NCBI GenBank assembly: GCA_004293445.1
Contig: RDYP01000017.1
Location: 18,443-82,442, forward strand
Length of the DNA: 64,000 bases
Reading direction: 5' to 3'
From: Verrucomicrobiota bacterium
Lineage (GTDB): Bacteria; Verrucomicrobiota; Verrucomicrobiia; Verrucomicrobiales; Akkermansiaceae
The notes beneath the pieces were generated by a model, which was not told the origin of the DNA, made no database searches, and saw only the letters and a program-made list of their open reading frames with translations. The translations under genes were made by a program, and so were the position numbers. Position 1 is the first letter of the stretch. Each line of letters starts with the position of its first letter. Positions 29,173-36,986 of the stretch are shown piece by piece.

Positions 29173-31479
29173 TTAGGAATCGCCGCGGCGGTATTGGAAG
29201 GGGACGGAATGGACGACGGCGCGGAGGAGGGCGCGGGAACTGCCTTGGGCGGCCTCGGTTTCGGTCACGATGCGGTCGATGGCGGGCTTGTCATACCAAT
29301 CGAGTCCGCGGCCGAGAGCGTAGGTCAGGAGTCGGGAGGCGATGGCGCGGTGGAAATCGGAGCGATGGTCGGTGACGAGGGCTTTTCGTAGTTCTTCGAC
29401 CCCGTGGAATTTTCGGCCGTTGGTGAGTTCGCCCGAGTTGTCGATGGGTTTGCCGTTGTCGAGTTCGCGCCAGGCTCCGGTGGCGTCGAAGTTTTCGAGT
29501 CCGAAGCCGATGGGGTCCATCATTTTGTGGCAGGACGCGCAGCCGGGGTCGTCGCGGTGGCGTTCCATCTGTTCGCGCAGGCTACTGCGGTCGCCTTGGT
29601 GGGAGGGGGGATCGAGCTGGGGGATGTTCGGCGGCGGAGGGGGCGGTGCGGTATCGAGGAGGTTTTCGAGCACGTATTTTCCGCGGAGGACGGGCGAAGT
29701 ACGAAGCGGATAGGAGGTGAGGAGGTGGAAGGAACCGTGGCCGAGAATGCCGTGTCGGCGAGGGTCTTTTAGCGAGACCATGCGGAAGGCATCGCCGCTG
29801 ACGCCGGGGATCTGGTAGTGGCTTGCGAGGTCTTGGTTGAGGAAGGTGAAATCGGCATCGAGCAGCCGCGCGATCGGCAGGTCTTGGCGGATGATGTGCG
29901 CGAAGAGCATTTCGGTTTCCCGGCGCATGTCGCCTTGCAGCTTGCGTTTGAAGGCGGGGAATTCGCGGCGTGCGGGAACGGCGGCCGAGACATCGCGCAG
30001 GCGCAGCCATTGGCCGGCGAAGTTTGAAACGAATTCGCGGGATCGAGGACTGGCGATGAGGCGATCGACCTCGGAATCGAGTTGCTTGCGGAGTTCGCCG
30101 CGGCTGGCGAGCTCCATGAGTCGCTGATCGGGCATGCTGCTCCACAGGAAGTAGGAGAGGCGGGTGGCGAGGGAATGTTCGTCAACGAGGTGGATGTGTT
30201 CCGCGTTGTCGGGTTCTGGCTGGGGTTCTTCCCGATAGAGGAAAGCGGGGGAGACGAGCATCGCTTCGAGGGCGAGGCGGATGCCGTGTTCGATGTCATC
30301 GGCCCCGGCGAGATCGACAAGAGCGAGGTAGCGCGTGACCTCGCCATCGCGGGTGGGGCGGCGGAAGGCCTTGCGTGCGAAAAGATTGAGGACGCGGCTG
30401 GCGTAGGCGCGGTCCTGTTCGCCGGGTTTCCGCTCCACGAAGACGCGGCGGTGGCTCGCGGGTTTCCCGGGTGGCGGGCCATCGAGGGGGCCGATGATTC
30501 GAAGCGAGTGGATCATCAGATTGCGGTCGCGGCGGTCGGGATCGGGAAAATCGGCGTCCCAGAAGTCGTTGGTGAAGGCCAGTGCGATTTCGAGCGCTTG
30601 ATTCTTTTGGAGTTGGATTTCGTGCTGGTAGTTGCGGCCTTGGTCGAGGGGAGCGGCGACGGACCATTGGTGGGATTTTTTGCCGTCGAGGTGGAGCTCC
30701 ATGCTCGGTGGCGTATTGGCTCCCATGGTGCCGCTGGCGGAGACGCTGATGCGGTAGCGGCCGGCCCGGCTTGCTTGGAAGCGGGCGCGCGCCTTGCCGG
30801 GGCTGGTGAGGTAGTGGCCGCCTCCGGAGTGGAGTCCGTCGCCTTGCAGCTTGCTGCCATGGAAGTGTCGAGAGGGCCGAGGCATGGGGCCGGGTTTCAA
30901 GGCGCGATCCAGCACTTGGCGACCCGCCTCGAGGTAGCGCTCGAGGTGGGCGGGGGAGAGCGTGAGAACGTCGCCGATGGTATCGAAGCCGTAGCCCGAG
31001 TCGTCGGGAGGGATGAGGTCGCGGACTTTGAGTTCGAGGCCGAAGAGGTCGCTGAGGGTGTTTTCGTATTCGGTGCGGTTGAGCCGACGGAGAGTGACGC
31101 GACCGGGATCGGGTTTGGCGGGGTCGACGGGGAAAACGGCGTCGTCGATCCAGGCGAGTAGTTTTTCGCGTTCGTCATCCGCGGGCTGGTCTTCGTCGAG
31201 CGGAGGCATCAGCCGATGGCGGATGTGGTCGCGGATCCGTTTCCAGACTTCGCGATGTTGCCGCATGTCGGAGATCGAGTCATAGCGATCGATGGCCAGC
31301 TCGCCTTTCTTCATCCCGTCGGCGTGGCAGTCGTGGCAGTAGGTCTCCATCAGGGGGAGGATTTCCCCCTGCCAGCGGGTTTCCAGTGCCGCGGAGTCCG
31401 GCTCGGCACGGGCGCCGGTCGTCAGCGAAAGGCTGGCCGTGGCGAGAAGTCGGGCGCAAGAATGGAAAAATCGGGGCAT
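29173..31479 (-). CDS. DUF1592-type planctomycete cytochrome c domain protein
   Basis: 768 aa with a signal peptide (ending TTGARA). A first haem c site CHDCH lies at residues 48-52 and a second, CASCH, near 645-649. In between is the typical domain series (DUF1587, DUF1595, DUF1592, DUF1588, DUF1585), visible as LRRLNRTEYENTLSDLFG, a beta-rich carbohydrate-binding-like part, FARKAFRRPTRDGEVTRYL, LATRLSYFLWSSMPD, and GFGLENFDATGAWRE. Probably periplasmic and redox-active, and proposed in the literature to serve degradation of complex substrates; the exact role is not known. Transcribed ahead of the DUF1552 gene. Confidence 0.93.
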   Translation of the reverse strand: MPRFFHSCARLLATASLSLTTGARAEPDSAALETRWQGEILPLMETYCHDCHADGMKKGELAIDRYDSISDMRQHREVWKRIRDHIRHRLMPPLDEDQPADDEREKLLAWIDDAVFPVDPAKPDPGRVTLRRLNRTEYENTLSDLFGLELKVRDLIPPDDSGYGFDTIGDVLTLSPAHLERYLEAGRQVLDRALKPGPMPRPSRHFHGSKLQGDGLHSGGGHYLTSPGKARARFQASRAGRYRISVSASGTMGANTPPSMELHLDGKKSHQWSVAAPLDQGRNYQHEIQLQKNQALEIALAFTNDFWDADFPDPDRRDRNLMIHSLRIIGPLDGPPPGKPASHRRVFVERKPGEQDRAYASRVLNLFARKAFRRPTRDGEVTRYLALVDLAGADDIEHGIRLALEAMLVSPAFLYREEPQPEPDNAEHIHLVDEHSLATRLSYFLWSSMPDQRLMELASRGELRKQLDSEVDRLIASPRSREFVSNFAGQWLRLRDVSAAVPARREFPAFKRKLQGDMRRETEMLFAHIIRQDLPIARLLDADFTFLNQDLASHYQIPGVSGDAFRMVSLKDPRRHGILGHGSFHLLTSYPLRTSPVLRGKYVLENLLDTAPPPPPPNIPQLDPPSHQGDRSSLREQMERHRDDPGCASCHKMMDPIGFGLENFDATGAWRELDNGKPIDNSGELTNGRKFHGVEELRKALVTDHRSDFHRAIASRLLTYALGRGLDWYDKPAIDRIVTETEAAQGSSRALLRAVVHSVPFQYRRGDS

Positions 31480-31571
31480 CGACGGCGGACACTACGGAGC
31501 TTTTCGGGCTGGACTGACAGAAAATCGGGATTTCGGCGACTTTGTTGACCGGGGCTGGGAAAGTTGGGGGG

Positions 31572-31721
31572 GTGGGTTGCTTCGGTGAAAAAAATCTCTT
31601 TTTCGTCTTCTTCCTGATCCTTGCTGTGGCGGGGCTTGTGGCGGCTTGTTCCGACTTCGTAGGGGAATACTTCTTGTCGCGTCGCGCCGTGGCTCTAAGA
31701 CTGCAGAAGCCCTTGAGCTGA
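31572..31721 (+). CDS. Small lipoprotein-like or single-pass membrane peptide
   Basis: A 49-codon ORF below the track cut-off, starting with GTG 31572 after a G-rich stretch (GTTGGGGG) that could act as ribosome site. The product has one strong hydrophobic helix, NLFFVFFLILAVAGLVAACSD, ending in a lipobox-like LVAAC, then a basic C-terminus (SRRAVALRLQKPLS). The stop is 6 bases before the ATG of the membrane protein gene at 31728. That arrangement suggests real translation and coupling. No family recognised. Confidence 0.5.
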   Translation: MGCFGEKNLFFVFFLILAVAGLVAACSDFVGEYFLSRRAVALRLQKPLS

Positions 31722-31727
31722 AGACTA

Positions 31728-32690
31728 ATGACCCCGGATGACTCTTCTTCTCGCCCGCCCGTTCGAAAGGGTGTGGACCGACATTTTATTCAGTCGGGCG
31801 AGCCTCGCTTGCCCGATTTGCAGCGCGTGCGGCGTGCCGGGAGTGTCGGGCAAGCGGGTCGTGTCAGGCGTTCGCGTCGTTCGCGCCGTTCGGGAGACCG
31901 GACTGAGGGGGCGACCGGGCGGGTGAGCCGAGAGGTCGCGATTGGTGCGGCTTTGTTGGTGTTGCTTGGTTTTGCCTGTGTTGGATTGTGGCTGCTGGGT
32001 CGGATGCGGGCGAAGGGGCGGGAAGAGGCGGGGATATCGACGGCGGCGCCCGAACTGGCGAAGGTGTGGACCGGGCCGCATCCTCATGCGGTGGTCGAGA
32101 ATTTCACGAAGGCATCGACCCATGCCGAGCGGTTGAAGTGGGTGCGCAATCCGGATCGGGTCGGGAGGGTGATGGAGGCGTTTTTTGCGACGGGTCCGGG
32201 CTCGACGGAGAAGATCAAGGGGTCTTTTCCGATGACGGTAGGCACGGTGGGTGAGATGCTTTACGAGAATTATCAGGTGGATCTGGAAGGTGGCGGGCGG
32301 CGTTGGCTGAGCGTGTCGGTGGATCCCGATGGGGCCAAGGTGGACTTCGATGCCTATGCGCGGAGGGGTTCGGAGTCGTGGGAGGACCTCCTTTCGGGCA
32401 AGGTGCCGGAGGCGGAGGTGATGCGGGTGCAGCTCAAGCCCGGGGGCTTTTACCTGCATGGTTTTTCCGATGAGCTGCGGTGGATGAACTACAAGGCATC
32501 CTCTCCCGATTTGGCGGAGGACTTGGACTTGTATGTCGAGCGGGGCGGTCCGGCGGAGGCGATGCTGCTGGAGCAGGGTGAACAAGTGGATCACGTCACC
32601 GTGTCGCTTCGTGCGGTGGGGGACAGCGCGGGGCGGCGGCAGTTTGAAATCACCGCGGTAAAGGCGGTGGGCTGGGTATTGGCTGACTAG
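31728..32690 (+). CDS. Single-pass membrane protein of unknown function
   Basis: 320 aa. The N-terminal 65 residues are very Arg/Ser-rich (RRSRRSRRSGDR) and cytosolic. One membrane helix follows (VAIGAALLVLLGFACVGLWLLGRM) and then an exported domain of about 225 residues. The exported part has alternating strands and helices (HPHAVVENFTKASTHAERLKWVRNPDRV, later LRWMNYKASSPDLAEDLDLYVERGG). I recognise no catalytic signature. It is convergent with hflX, only 15 bases apart. The basic tail could touch nucleic acid or lipid head groups, which is speculation. Confidence 0.75.
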   Translation: MTPDDSSSRPPVRKGVDRHFIQSGEPRLPDLQRVRRAGSVGQAGRVRRSRRSRRSGDRTEGATGRVSREVAIGAALLVLLGFACVGLWLLGRMRAKGREEAGISTAAPELAKVWTGPHPHAVVENFTKASTHAERLKWVRNPDRVGRVMEAFFATGPGSTEKIKGSFPMTVGTVGEMLYENYQVDLEGGGRRWLSVSVDPDGAKVDFDAYARRGSESWEDLLSGKVPEAEVMRVQLKPGGFYLHGFSDELRWMNYKASSPDLAEDLDLYVERGGPAEAMLLEQGEQVDHVTVSLRAVGDSAGRRQFEITAVKAVGWVLAD

Positions 32691-32705
32691 TCCGGCCGCC
32701 ACGGA

Positions 32706-33995
32706 TCACTCGGCGAAAGTCTCGAGTCGTCCGGCGATGGCGGCGGGAACCACGGCGGTGACCAGGATGTCATTGTCCTCGTAGTTGGTGGAGAGGACTT
32801 TTGCATCGCGGTGGAGCATGCCAAGGAGGTCGGCTCGGCTTTGTGGGATGCGGTAGCGTTGGCGGCGGACGCGATCGGCGAGGACCGCGGAGCAGCGTTG
32901 GAGGAGATCTTCCATGCCGAGTCCGGTGAAGGCGGAGATCTTGAGAGCGTCCGGGAAGAGCTGGCGGAGTTCGGCAAGTCGTTCCGGGTCGGTGACGCGG
33001 TCGATTTTGTTGAGTACGGTGATGGTTGGCTTGTCGATCGCACCGAGTTCGCCGAGGACCTTGAGGGTGGTCTCGTGAAAGCGTTCGACTTCCGGTGAGG
33101 TGGCGTCGAGCACGTGGATCAGGAAATCGGCGAGCACCGCTTCTTCGAGGGTGGCCTTGAAGGCCTCGACCAATCGGTGGGGGAGGTTGCGAACAAAGCC
33201 GACCGTGTCGGTGATCAGCAGCGGCTGGCCATCGGGCAGTTCGATCTTGCGAGTGGTGGTGTCGAGGGTGGCGAAGAGCATGTCCTTCGCCATCACGTCG
33301 GCCCCGCTGAGTTGGTTGAGGAGGGTGGATTTGCCGGCGTTGGTGTAGCCGACGATCGCGGCGTGGGGCGTCTCCATTTTTTCCCGCTCCTTGCGCTGGG
33401 TGGCGCGCTGTTTGCGGACCTCTTCGAGTTCGCGGCGGGCGCGGTCGATGCGGACATGTGCCATCCGACGGTCGACTTCGATTTGCTTTTCACCCATGCC
33501 GCGCGCTGCGCCGCCGCCTTGACCGCCGCCTGAGCCGCCTTCGCGGTCGAGGTGGCCCCACATGCGAGCCATGCGAGGCAGGGCGTATTGCATGCGGGCG
33601 AGTTCCACCTGGAGGCGTGCCTCCTTCGTTTGGGCGCGCTTGGCAAAGATGTCGAGGATCACCTCTTCGCGGTCGATCACGCAGACATTGGCAGCCTTTT
33701 CCCACTCGCGCTGCTGGGATGGAGCGAGTTGGTTGTCGATGACGATGCAATCGCATTCGTGGGCTTTGGCGAGTTCGATGATCTCGGCGGCCTTGCCGGT
33801 TCCGCAGAGGAATTTGCGGTGCATTTCGCGGCTGCGGGCGAGGACCTTTTCGACGACTCCGATGCCGAGGGTGGAGACGAGTTCGCCGAGCTCTTCGAGC
33901 AGCGCTTCAGACTCTTCTTCCTCGCGGGGGTCGAAATAAAGACGGACTAGCAGGGCGCGCTCGACCAGTTGGGGTTTCTCGCGGACTTCGAACAT
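32706..33995 (-). CDS. hflX: GTPase HflX
   Basis: 429 aa, the normal length. An N-terminal HflX domain (TGKAAEIIELAKAHECDCIVIDNQLAPSQQREWEK) is followed by the Gly-rich linker (GGSGGGQGGG) and helix IEVDRRMAHVRIDRARRELEEV. The G domain then shows G1 GYTNAGKST, TLDTTTRKIELPDG, G3 DTVGFVRNLPHRLVEAFKATLEE and G4 NKID. HflX binds 50S/70S ribosomes and splits stalled ribosomes under stress. It stands alone, divergent from the sulfatase gene. Confidence 0.97.
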   Translation of the reverse strand: MFEVREKPQLVERALLVRLYFDPREEEESEALLEELGELVSTLGIGVVEKVLARSREMHRKFLCGTGKAAEIIELAKAHECDCIVIDNQLAPSQQREWEKAANVCVIDREEVILDIFAKRAQTKEARLQVELARMQYALPRMARMWGHLDREGGSGGGQGGGAARGMGEKQIEVDRRMAHVRIDRARRELEEVRKQRATQRKEREKMETPHAAIVGYTNAGKSTLLNQLSGADVMAKDMLFATLDTTTRKIELPDGQPLLITDTVGFVRNLPHRLVEAFKATLEEAVLADFLIHVLDATSPEVERFHETTLKVLGELGAIDKPTITVLNKIDRVTDPERLAELRQLFPDALKISAFTGLGMEDLLQRCSAVLADRVRRQRYRIPQSRADLLGMLHRDAKVLSTNYEDNDILVTAVVPAAIAGRLETFAE

Positions 33996-34078
33996 TCGGC
34001 CCAGCGCTTAACATCGGTGGGGGGCGTCTGCGAGGGGGAAAAATCGGCCGGGTGCTGGACAGTCGGGAAGGGTCGCTC

Positions 34079-35488
34079 ATGCTGGGCGGGATGTGTTTTA
34101 GAGCGTGGTTCGGATTTCTGTTGGCAGCCTTCGTCGTGGTGGCGGAAGCGGCGCCGAATATCGTGCTCATCCTGGCCGATGATCTGGGTTACGGAGAATT
34201 GGGCTGTTACGGCCAGGATCGGATCGCAACGCCACATTTGGACCGCATGGCGGCGGAGGGACTGAAGTTCGAGCGCTTTTATGCCGGAGCTCCGGTTTGT
34301 GCGCCATCGCGCTCGGTTTTGATGACGGGTCGCCATACCGGTCACACGCGGGTGCGGGGGAATGCGCCGCGGGATCGTCGTGAGATCCAGGCCTTGCGGC
34401 AGGGCGACGTGACGGTGGCGGAGTTGCTGCAAAAGGCGGGCTACGAAACCGCCCTGATCGGCAAGTGGGGTTTGGGCCACGAAGGCAGTGAGGGGGGGCC
34501 GGAGCGGCAGGGTTTCGGCCACTTTTTCGGCTATCTGGACCAGCATCACGCGCACAATCCCTATCCGCCGTTCTTGATTCGAAATGGCGAGCGGATCGTC
34601 TTGCGCAATGGTCATGTGGCGGGGACTGGCAAGGGTGGTGCGGGAATCGCGGCGACACCTGTGGACTTCGCGCCGGACCTGATGGCGAACGAGGTTTTTG
34701 AATGGATCGGCGCGCGTGAGGAAAAGCCTTTTTTCCTGTTTTGGTCGCTGATCACGCCGCATGCCAACAACGAGGGAGCCCGTCACGGGCGTGGGCAGGA
34801 AGTGCCGGATTTGGGGGCTTATGCGAACAAACCCTGGCCTTTGGCGGATCGGGCCCATGCGGCGACGATTGCGAGGATGGATGCGGATGTCGGTCGCCTG
34901 TTCGCCTTGTTGAAGGAGCGGGGATTGGATGAGCGCACTCTGGTGTTTTTCACAAGTGACAATGGGGCGCATCGCGAGGGGGGCAACGCGCCTGAGTTTT
35001 TCGCTGCGAGTGGGCCCCTGCGCGGCATCAAGCGGGATCTGCACGAGGGGGGGATCCGGGTGCCCGGAATTGTGCGTTGGCCGGGGTCGACTCCGGCGGG
35101 CGCGAAGTCGGCCTCGGTCCTTGGATTTGCCGATCTGCTACCGACTTTCGCCGCAGTGGCAGGGACTGGGGAGCGGGTGCCGAAGGGGCTGGATGGGATC
35201 GATTTCTCGCCCTTGCTCCATGGTCGCACCTATGAACCGCCTGCCGGGCGAGTGATGTATTGGGAATTCCACGAGGCCGGGTTTTCGCAGGCTGTTTTGA
35301 TGGATTCCCGCTGGAAGGCGATCCGGTCGAAGAGCTTGGATGCGCCGGTGATGATTTACGACTTGGAGGGGGACGCTGGGGAAGAGATCGACCTTGCGGC
35401 GAGTCGTGAAGATCTCGTGACGCGGGCGCGGGACCTGTTCCAGAGCGAGCGGAGCGAGTCCGCCGACTGGCCGGTGCGGGGTGAATGA
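34079..35488 (+). CDS. Secreted type I sulfatase
   Basis: I start at ATG 34079 (469 aa), which has GGGAAGG about 7 bases upstream. A hydrophobic signal (FGFLLAAFVVVAEA) follows a short basic N-region. The alkaline-phosphatase-superfamily sulfatase core is clear: NIVLILADDLGYGELGCYG (metal-binding Asp pair), then VCAPSRSVLMTGRH, whose CxPSR cysteine must be converted to formylglycine. IGKWGLGHE, ITPHANNEG and LVFFTSDNGAHREGG follow. Arylsulfatase A/N-acetylgalactosamine-6-sulfatase-like in overall pattern; the glycan substrate is unknown. Probably periplasmic or outer-face desulfation of polysaccharide. Confidence 0.94.
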   Translation: MLGGMCFRAWFGFLLAAFVVVAEAAPNIVLILADDLGYGELGCYGQDRIATPHLDRMAAEGLKFERFYAGAPVCAPSRSVLMTGRHTGHTRVRGNAPRDRREIQALRQGDVTVAELLQKAGYETALIGKWGLGHEGSEGGPERQGFGHFFGYLDQHHAHNPYPPFLIRNGERIVLRNGHVAGTGKGGAGIAATPVDFAPDLMANEVFEWIGAREEKPFFLFWSLITPHANNEGARHGRGQEVPDLGAYANKPWPLADRAHAATIARMDADVGRLFALLKERGLDERTLVFFTSDNGAHREGGNAPEFFAASGPLRGIKRDLHEGGIRVPGIVRWPGSTPAGAKSASVLGFADLLPTFAAVAGTGERVPKGLDGIDFSPLLHGRTYEPPAGRVMYWEFHEAGFSQAVLMDSRWKAIRSKSLDAPVMIYDLEGDAGEEIDLAASREDLVTRARDLFQSERSESADWPVRGE

Positions 35489-35502
35489 GAGCCGGGTGGA
35501 GC

Positions 35503-35841
35503 TCAGCGCTCGGTTCTGAGCCACTGTTCGTGGCCCCAGAGACCCCAAACCACGCCGGCGAGTCCTGTCGTCAGGAGAGCGATCGGTGCGAGTGAGATCC
35601 ATTCGCTCAGCGTGGCGCTGGTGGCATCTCCCGTGCCCGGCGTCAGCACCAGAGGAGCGATCAGCACCCAGAGTCGTCCGATCAGAAGCAGGAAGGCTCC
35701 TGTTGCAAGGAGCGAACCGCCCCATGAGCGGTAGCGCTGAGAGAGTCGGACAGCGGCCAAGCCAAGGAGGCCGAGGCCGAGGACTCCGAAGGCATCGAGG
35801 AGGAAGCCGCCTTTGACGAAGACATCAAGCAAGAGGTTCAT
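35503..35841 (-). CDS. Small membrane protein of unknown function
   Basis: 112 aa with about three hydrophobic helices: FGVLGLGLLGLAAVRLS, GGSLLATGAFLLLIGRLWVLIAPLVL and ISLAPIALLTTGLAGVVWGLWG. The start overlaps the end of the upstream membrane gene by 17 bases, so the two are likely one operon. No family recognised. Confidence 0.65.
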   Translation of the reverse strand: MNLLLDVFVKGGFLLDAFGVLGLGLLGLAAVRLSQRYRSWGGSLLATGAFLLLIGRLWVLIAPLVLTPGTGDATSATLSEWISLAPIALLTTGLAGVVWGLWGHEQWLRTER

Positions 35842-36244
35842 GGAGGGGGGATGAGGCGGGGGTGGGGGCTGCGACAGGAGCGGGCGAAGTGGCAGTTTCG
35901 AAAATGCCGGCGTGCAGGGCGAGGCCTAGCCCGAAGAGGAGCCATCCGCCGTTCAGAGACAGCATCTTGACGACGTGCCAGACGAGGGCCCAATCGGGAT
36001 CGACAGGGGCGATGCCGACCATGGACAAGGGGGTGAGGACACCGGCCTGATAGAGCGGCATCACCACGGAGTAGCCGATTGTCAGCATGGAGGCTCCGGC
36101 CATCATGCTTCGTGGGGCCCAGCCTTTGGTGCCACGGGTCATCCTCCAAGCGGTCAGCAGGAGAAAGGCGCCCATGACGATCATGAAAACCGGGCGCATG
36201 GCACCAGTCGACGCGAGTAGAGAGACGGTGGGGGGAAACGTCAT
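35825..36244 (-). CDS. Small membrane protein of unknown function
   Basis: From ATG 36244 it encodes 139 aa; the tracked TTG start at 36280 adds a polar leader. Three or four helices are visible: PVFMIVMGAFLLLTAW, MMAGASMLTIGYSVVMPLYQAG, and ALVWHVVKMLSLNGGWLLFGLGLALHAGIF. A Pro/Ala-rich tail follows. Paired with the next small membrane protein, possibly as a two-component complex. Function unknown. Confidence 0.62.
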   Translation of the reverse strand: MTFPPTVSLLASTGAMRPVFMIVMGAFLLLTAWRMTRGTKGWAPRSMMAGASMLTIGYSVVMPLYQAGVLTPLSMVGIAPVDPDWALVWHVVKMLSLNGGWLLFGLGLALHAGIFETATSPAPVAAPTPASSPLHEPLA

Positions 36245-36514
36245 GTCGGATACAAAGTCGATTCGTAAGTCGCTCTGCAAGAGTAAATTAAATCGTATTT
36301 TAAGAATACAAAGAGAGGTCGATAAGTGTGTTTTTTTGATGGATGGGGTCTCCTTGAAATCAAGGTTTCTTAGACGATCGCTTGCTCAGAGGAGCGGTGC
36401 CGTGGCGATCTTCCCAGTGGGGCTCGATGGGCGGATGGGGATATGGGTTCGCAGGGTGAACGATTCGCTGGATTTGGGGCTTGGAAATCCCGTCGTGGCG
36501 GGCTGAATCGCCGC
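36245..36514. other. Gene-free stretch with an AT-rich island
   Basis: No convincing gene. The first 100 bases are strikingly AT-rich for this chromosome (AAATTAAATCGTATTTTAAG). They contain the inverted repeats GTATT...AATAC and CCTTG-AAAT-CAAGG. It lies between divergent genes and probably carries promoters for both sides. Confidence 0.5.
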
Positions 36515-36964
36515 ATGTTCAGCGCCAGCAAGCTTTCCGATGACCAGAAGTCCGCTCTTCATGCCTGGGCTGCGGAGGGGGCTTCGATCGCCGACTTGCA
36601 GAAGCGCTTGAAGGATCAGTTTGGGATCGCGATCACCTACATGGATGCGCGGTTCATGGTGCTGGATCTTGGCATCGAGCTGCAGGACGCGCCGAAGGAG
36701 TCGGCAGCGGTGATTCCAGAAGTGGTGCCTGCCAAGCCGGTGCCGACGGGAGTGGTCGAAGTGACGATGGACAGCCTCGCGCTGCCGGGGGCCTTGATTT
36801 CCGGCAAGGTGAGTTTCTCGGATGGCGAAACCGCGATCTGGATGCTGGATCAGTATGGGCGTCCGGGGCTCGATCCCGACACCGTCGGGTATCGTCCCTC
36901 GCCGGAGGACATTGCCGACTTCCAGAAGCAGCTCTCGGAGCTGGTCCGCGCCAAGGGGATTTGA
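36515..36964 (+). CDS. Small soluble protein of unknown function
   Basis: 149 aa from ATG 36515; the upstream extension in the track has no support. The N-terminal 55 residues are helical (LSDDQKSALHAWAAEGASIADLQKRLKDQFG), resembling a small winged or clamp helix bundle. A Pro/Val-rich linker follows (VIPEVVPAKPVPTG) and a beta-rich C-terminal half, VEVTMDSLALPGALISGKVSFSDGETAIWMLDQYGRPGL. The helical part ends in YMDARFMVLDLGI, a pattern that recurs in Verrucomicrobiota hypothetical proteins as I remember them. No function can be assigned. Confidence 0.75.
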   Translation: MFSASKLSDDQKSALHAWAAEGASIADLQKRLKDQFGIAITYMDARFMVLDLGIELQDAPKESAAVIPEVVPAKPVPTGVVEVTMDSLALPGALISGKVSFSDGETAIWMLDQYGRPGLDPDTVGYRPSPEDIADFQKQLSELVRAKGI

Positions 36965-36986
36965 AGTCCGAGCCGCGCGGCCTTGG

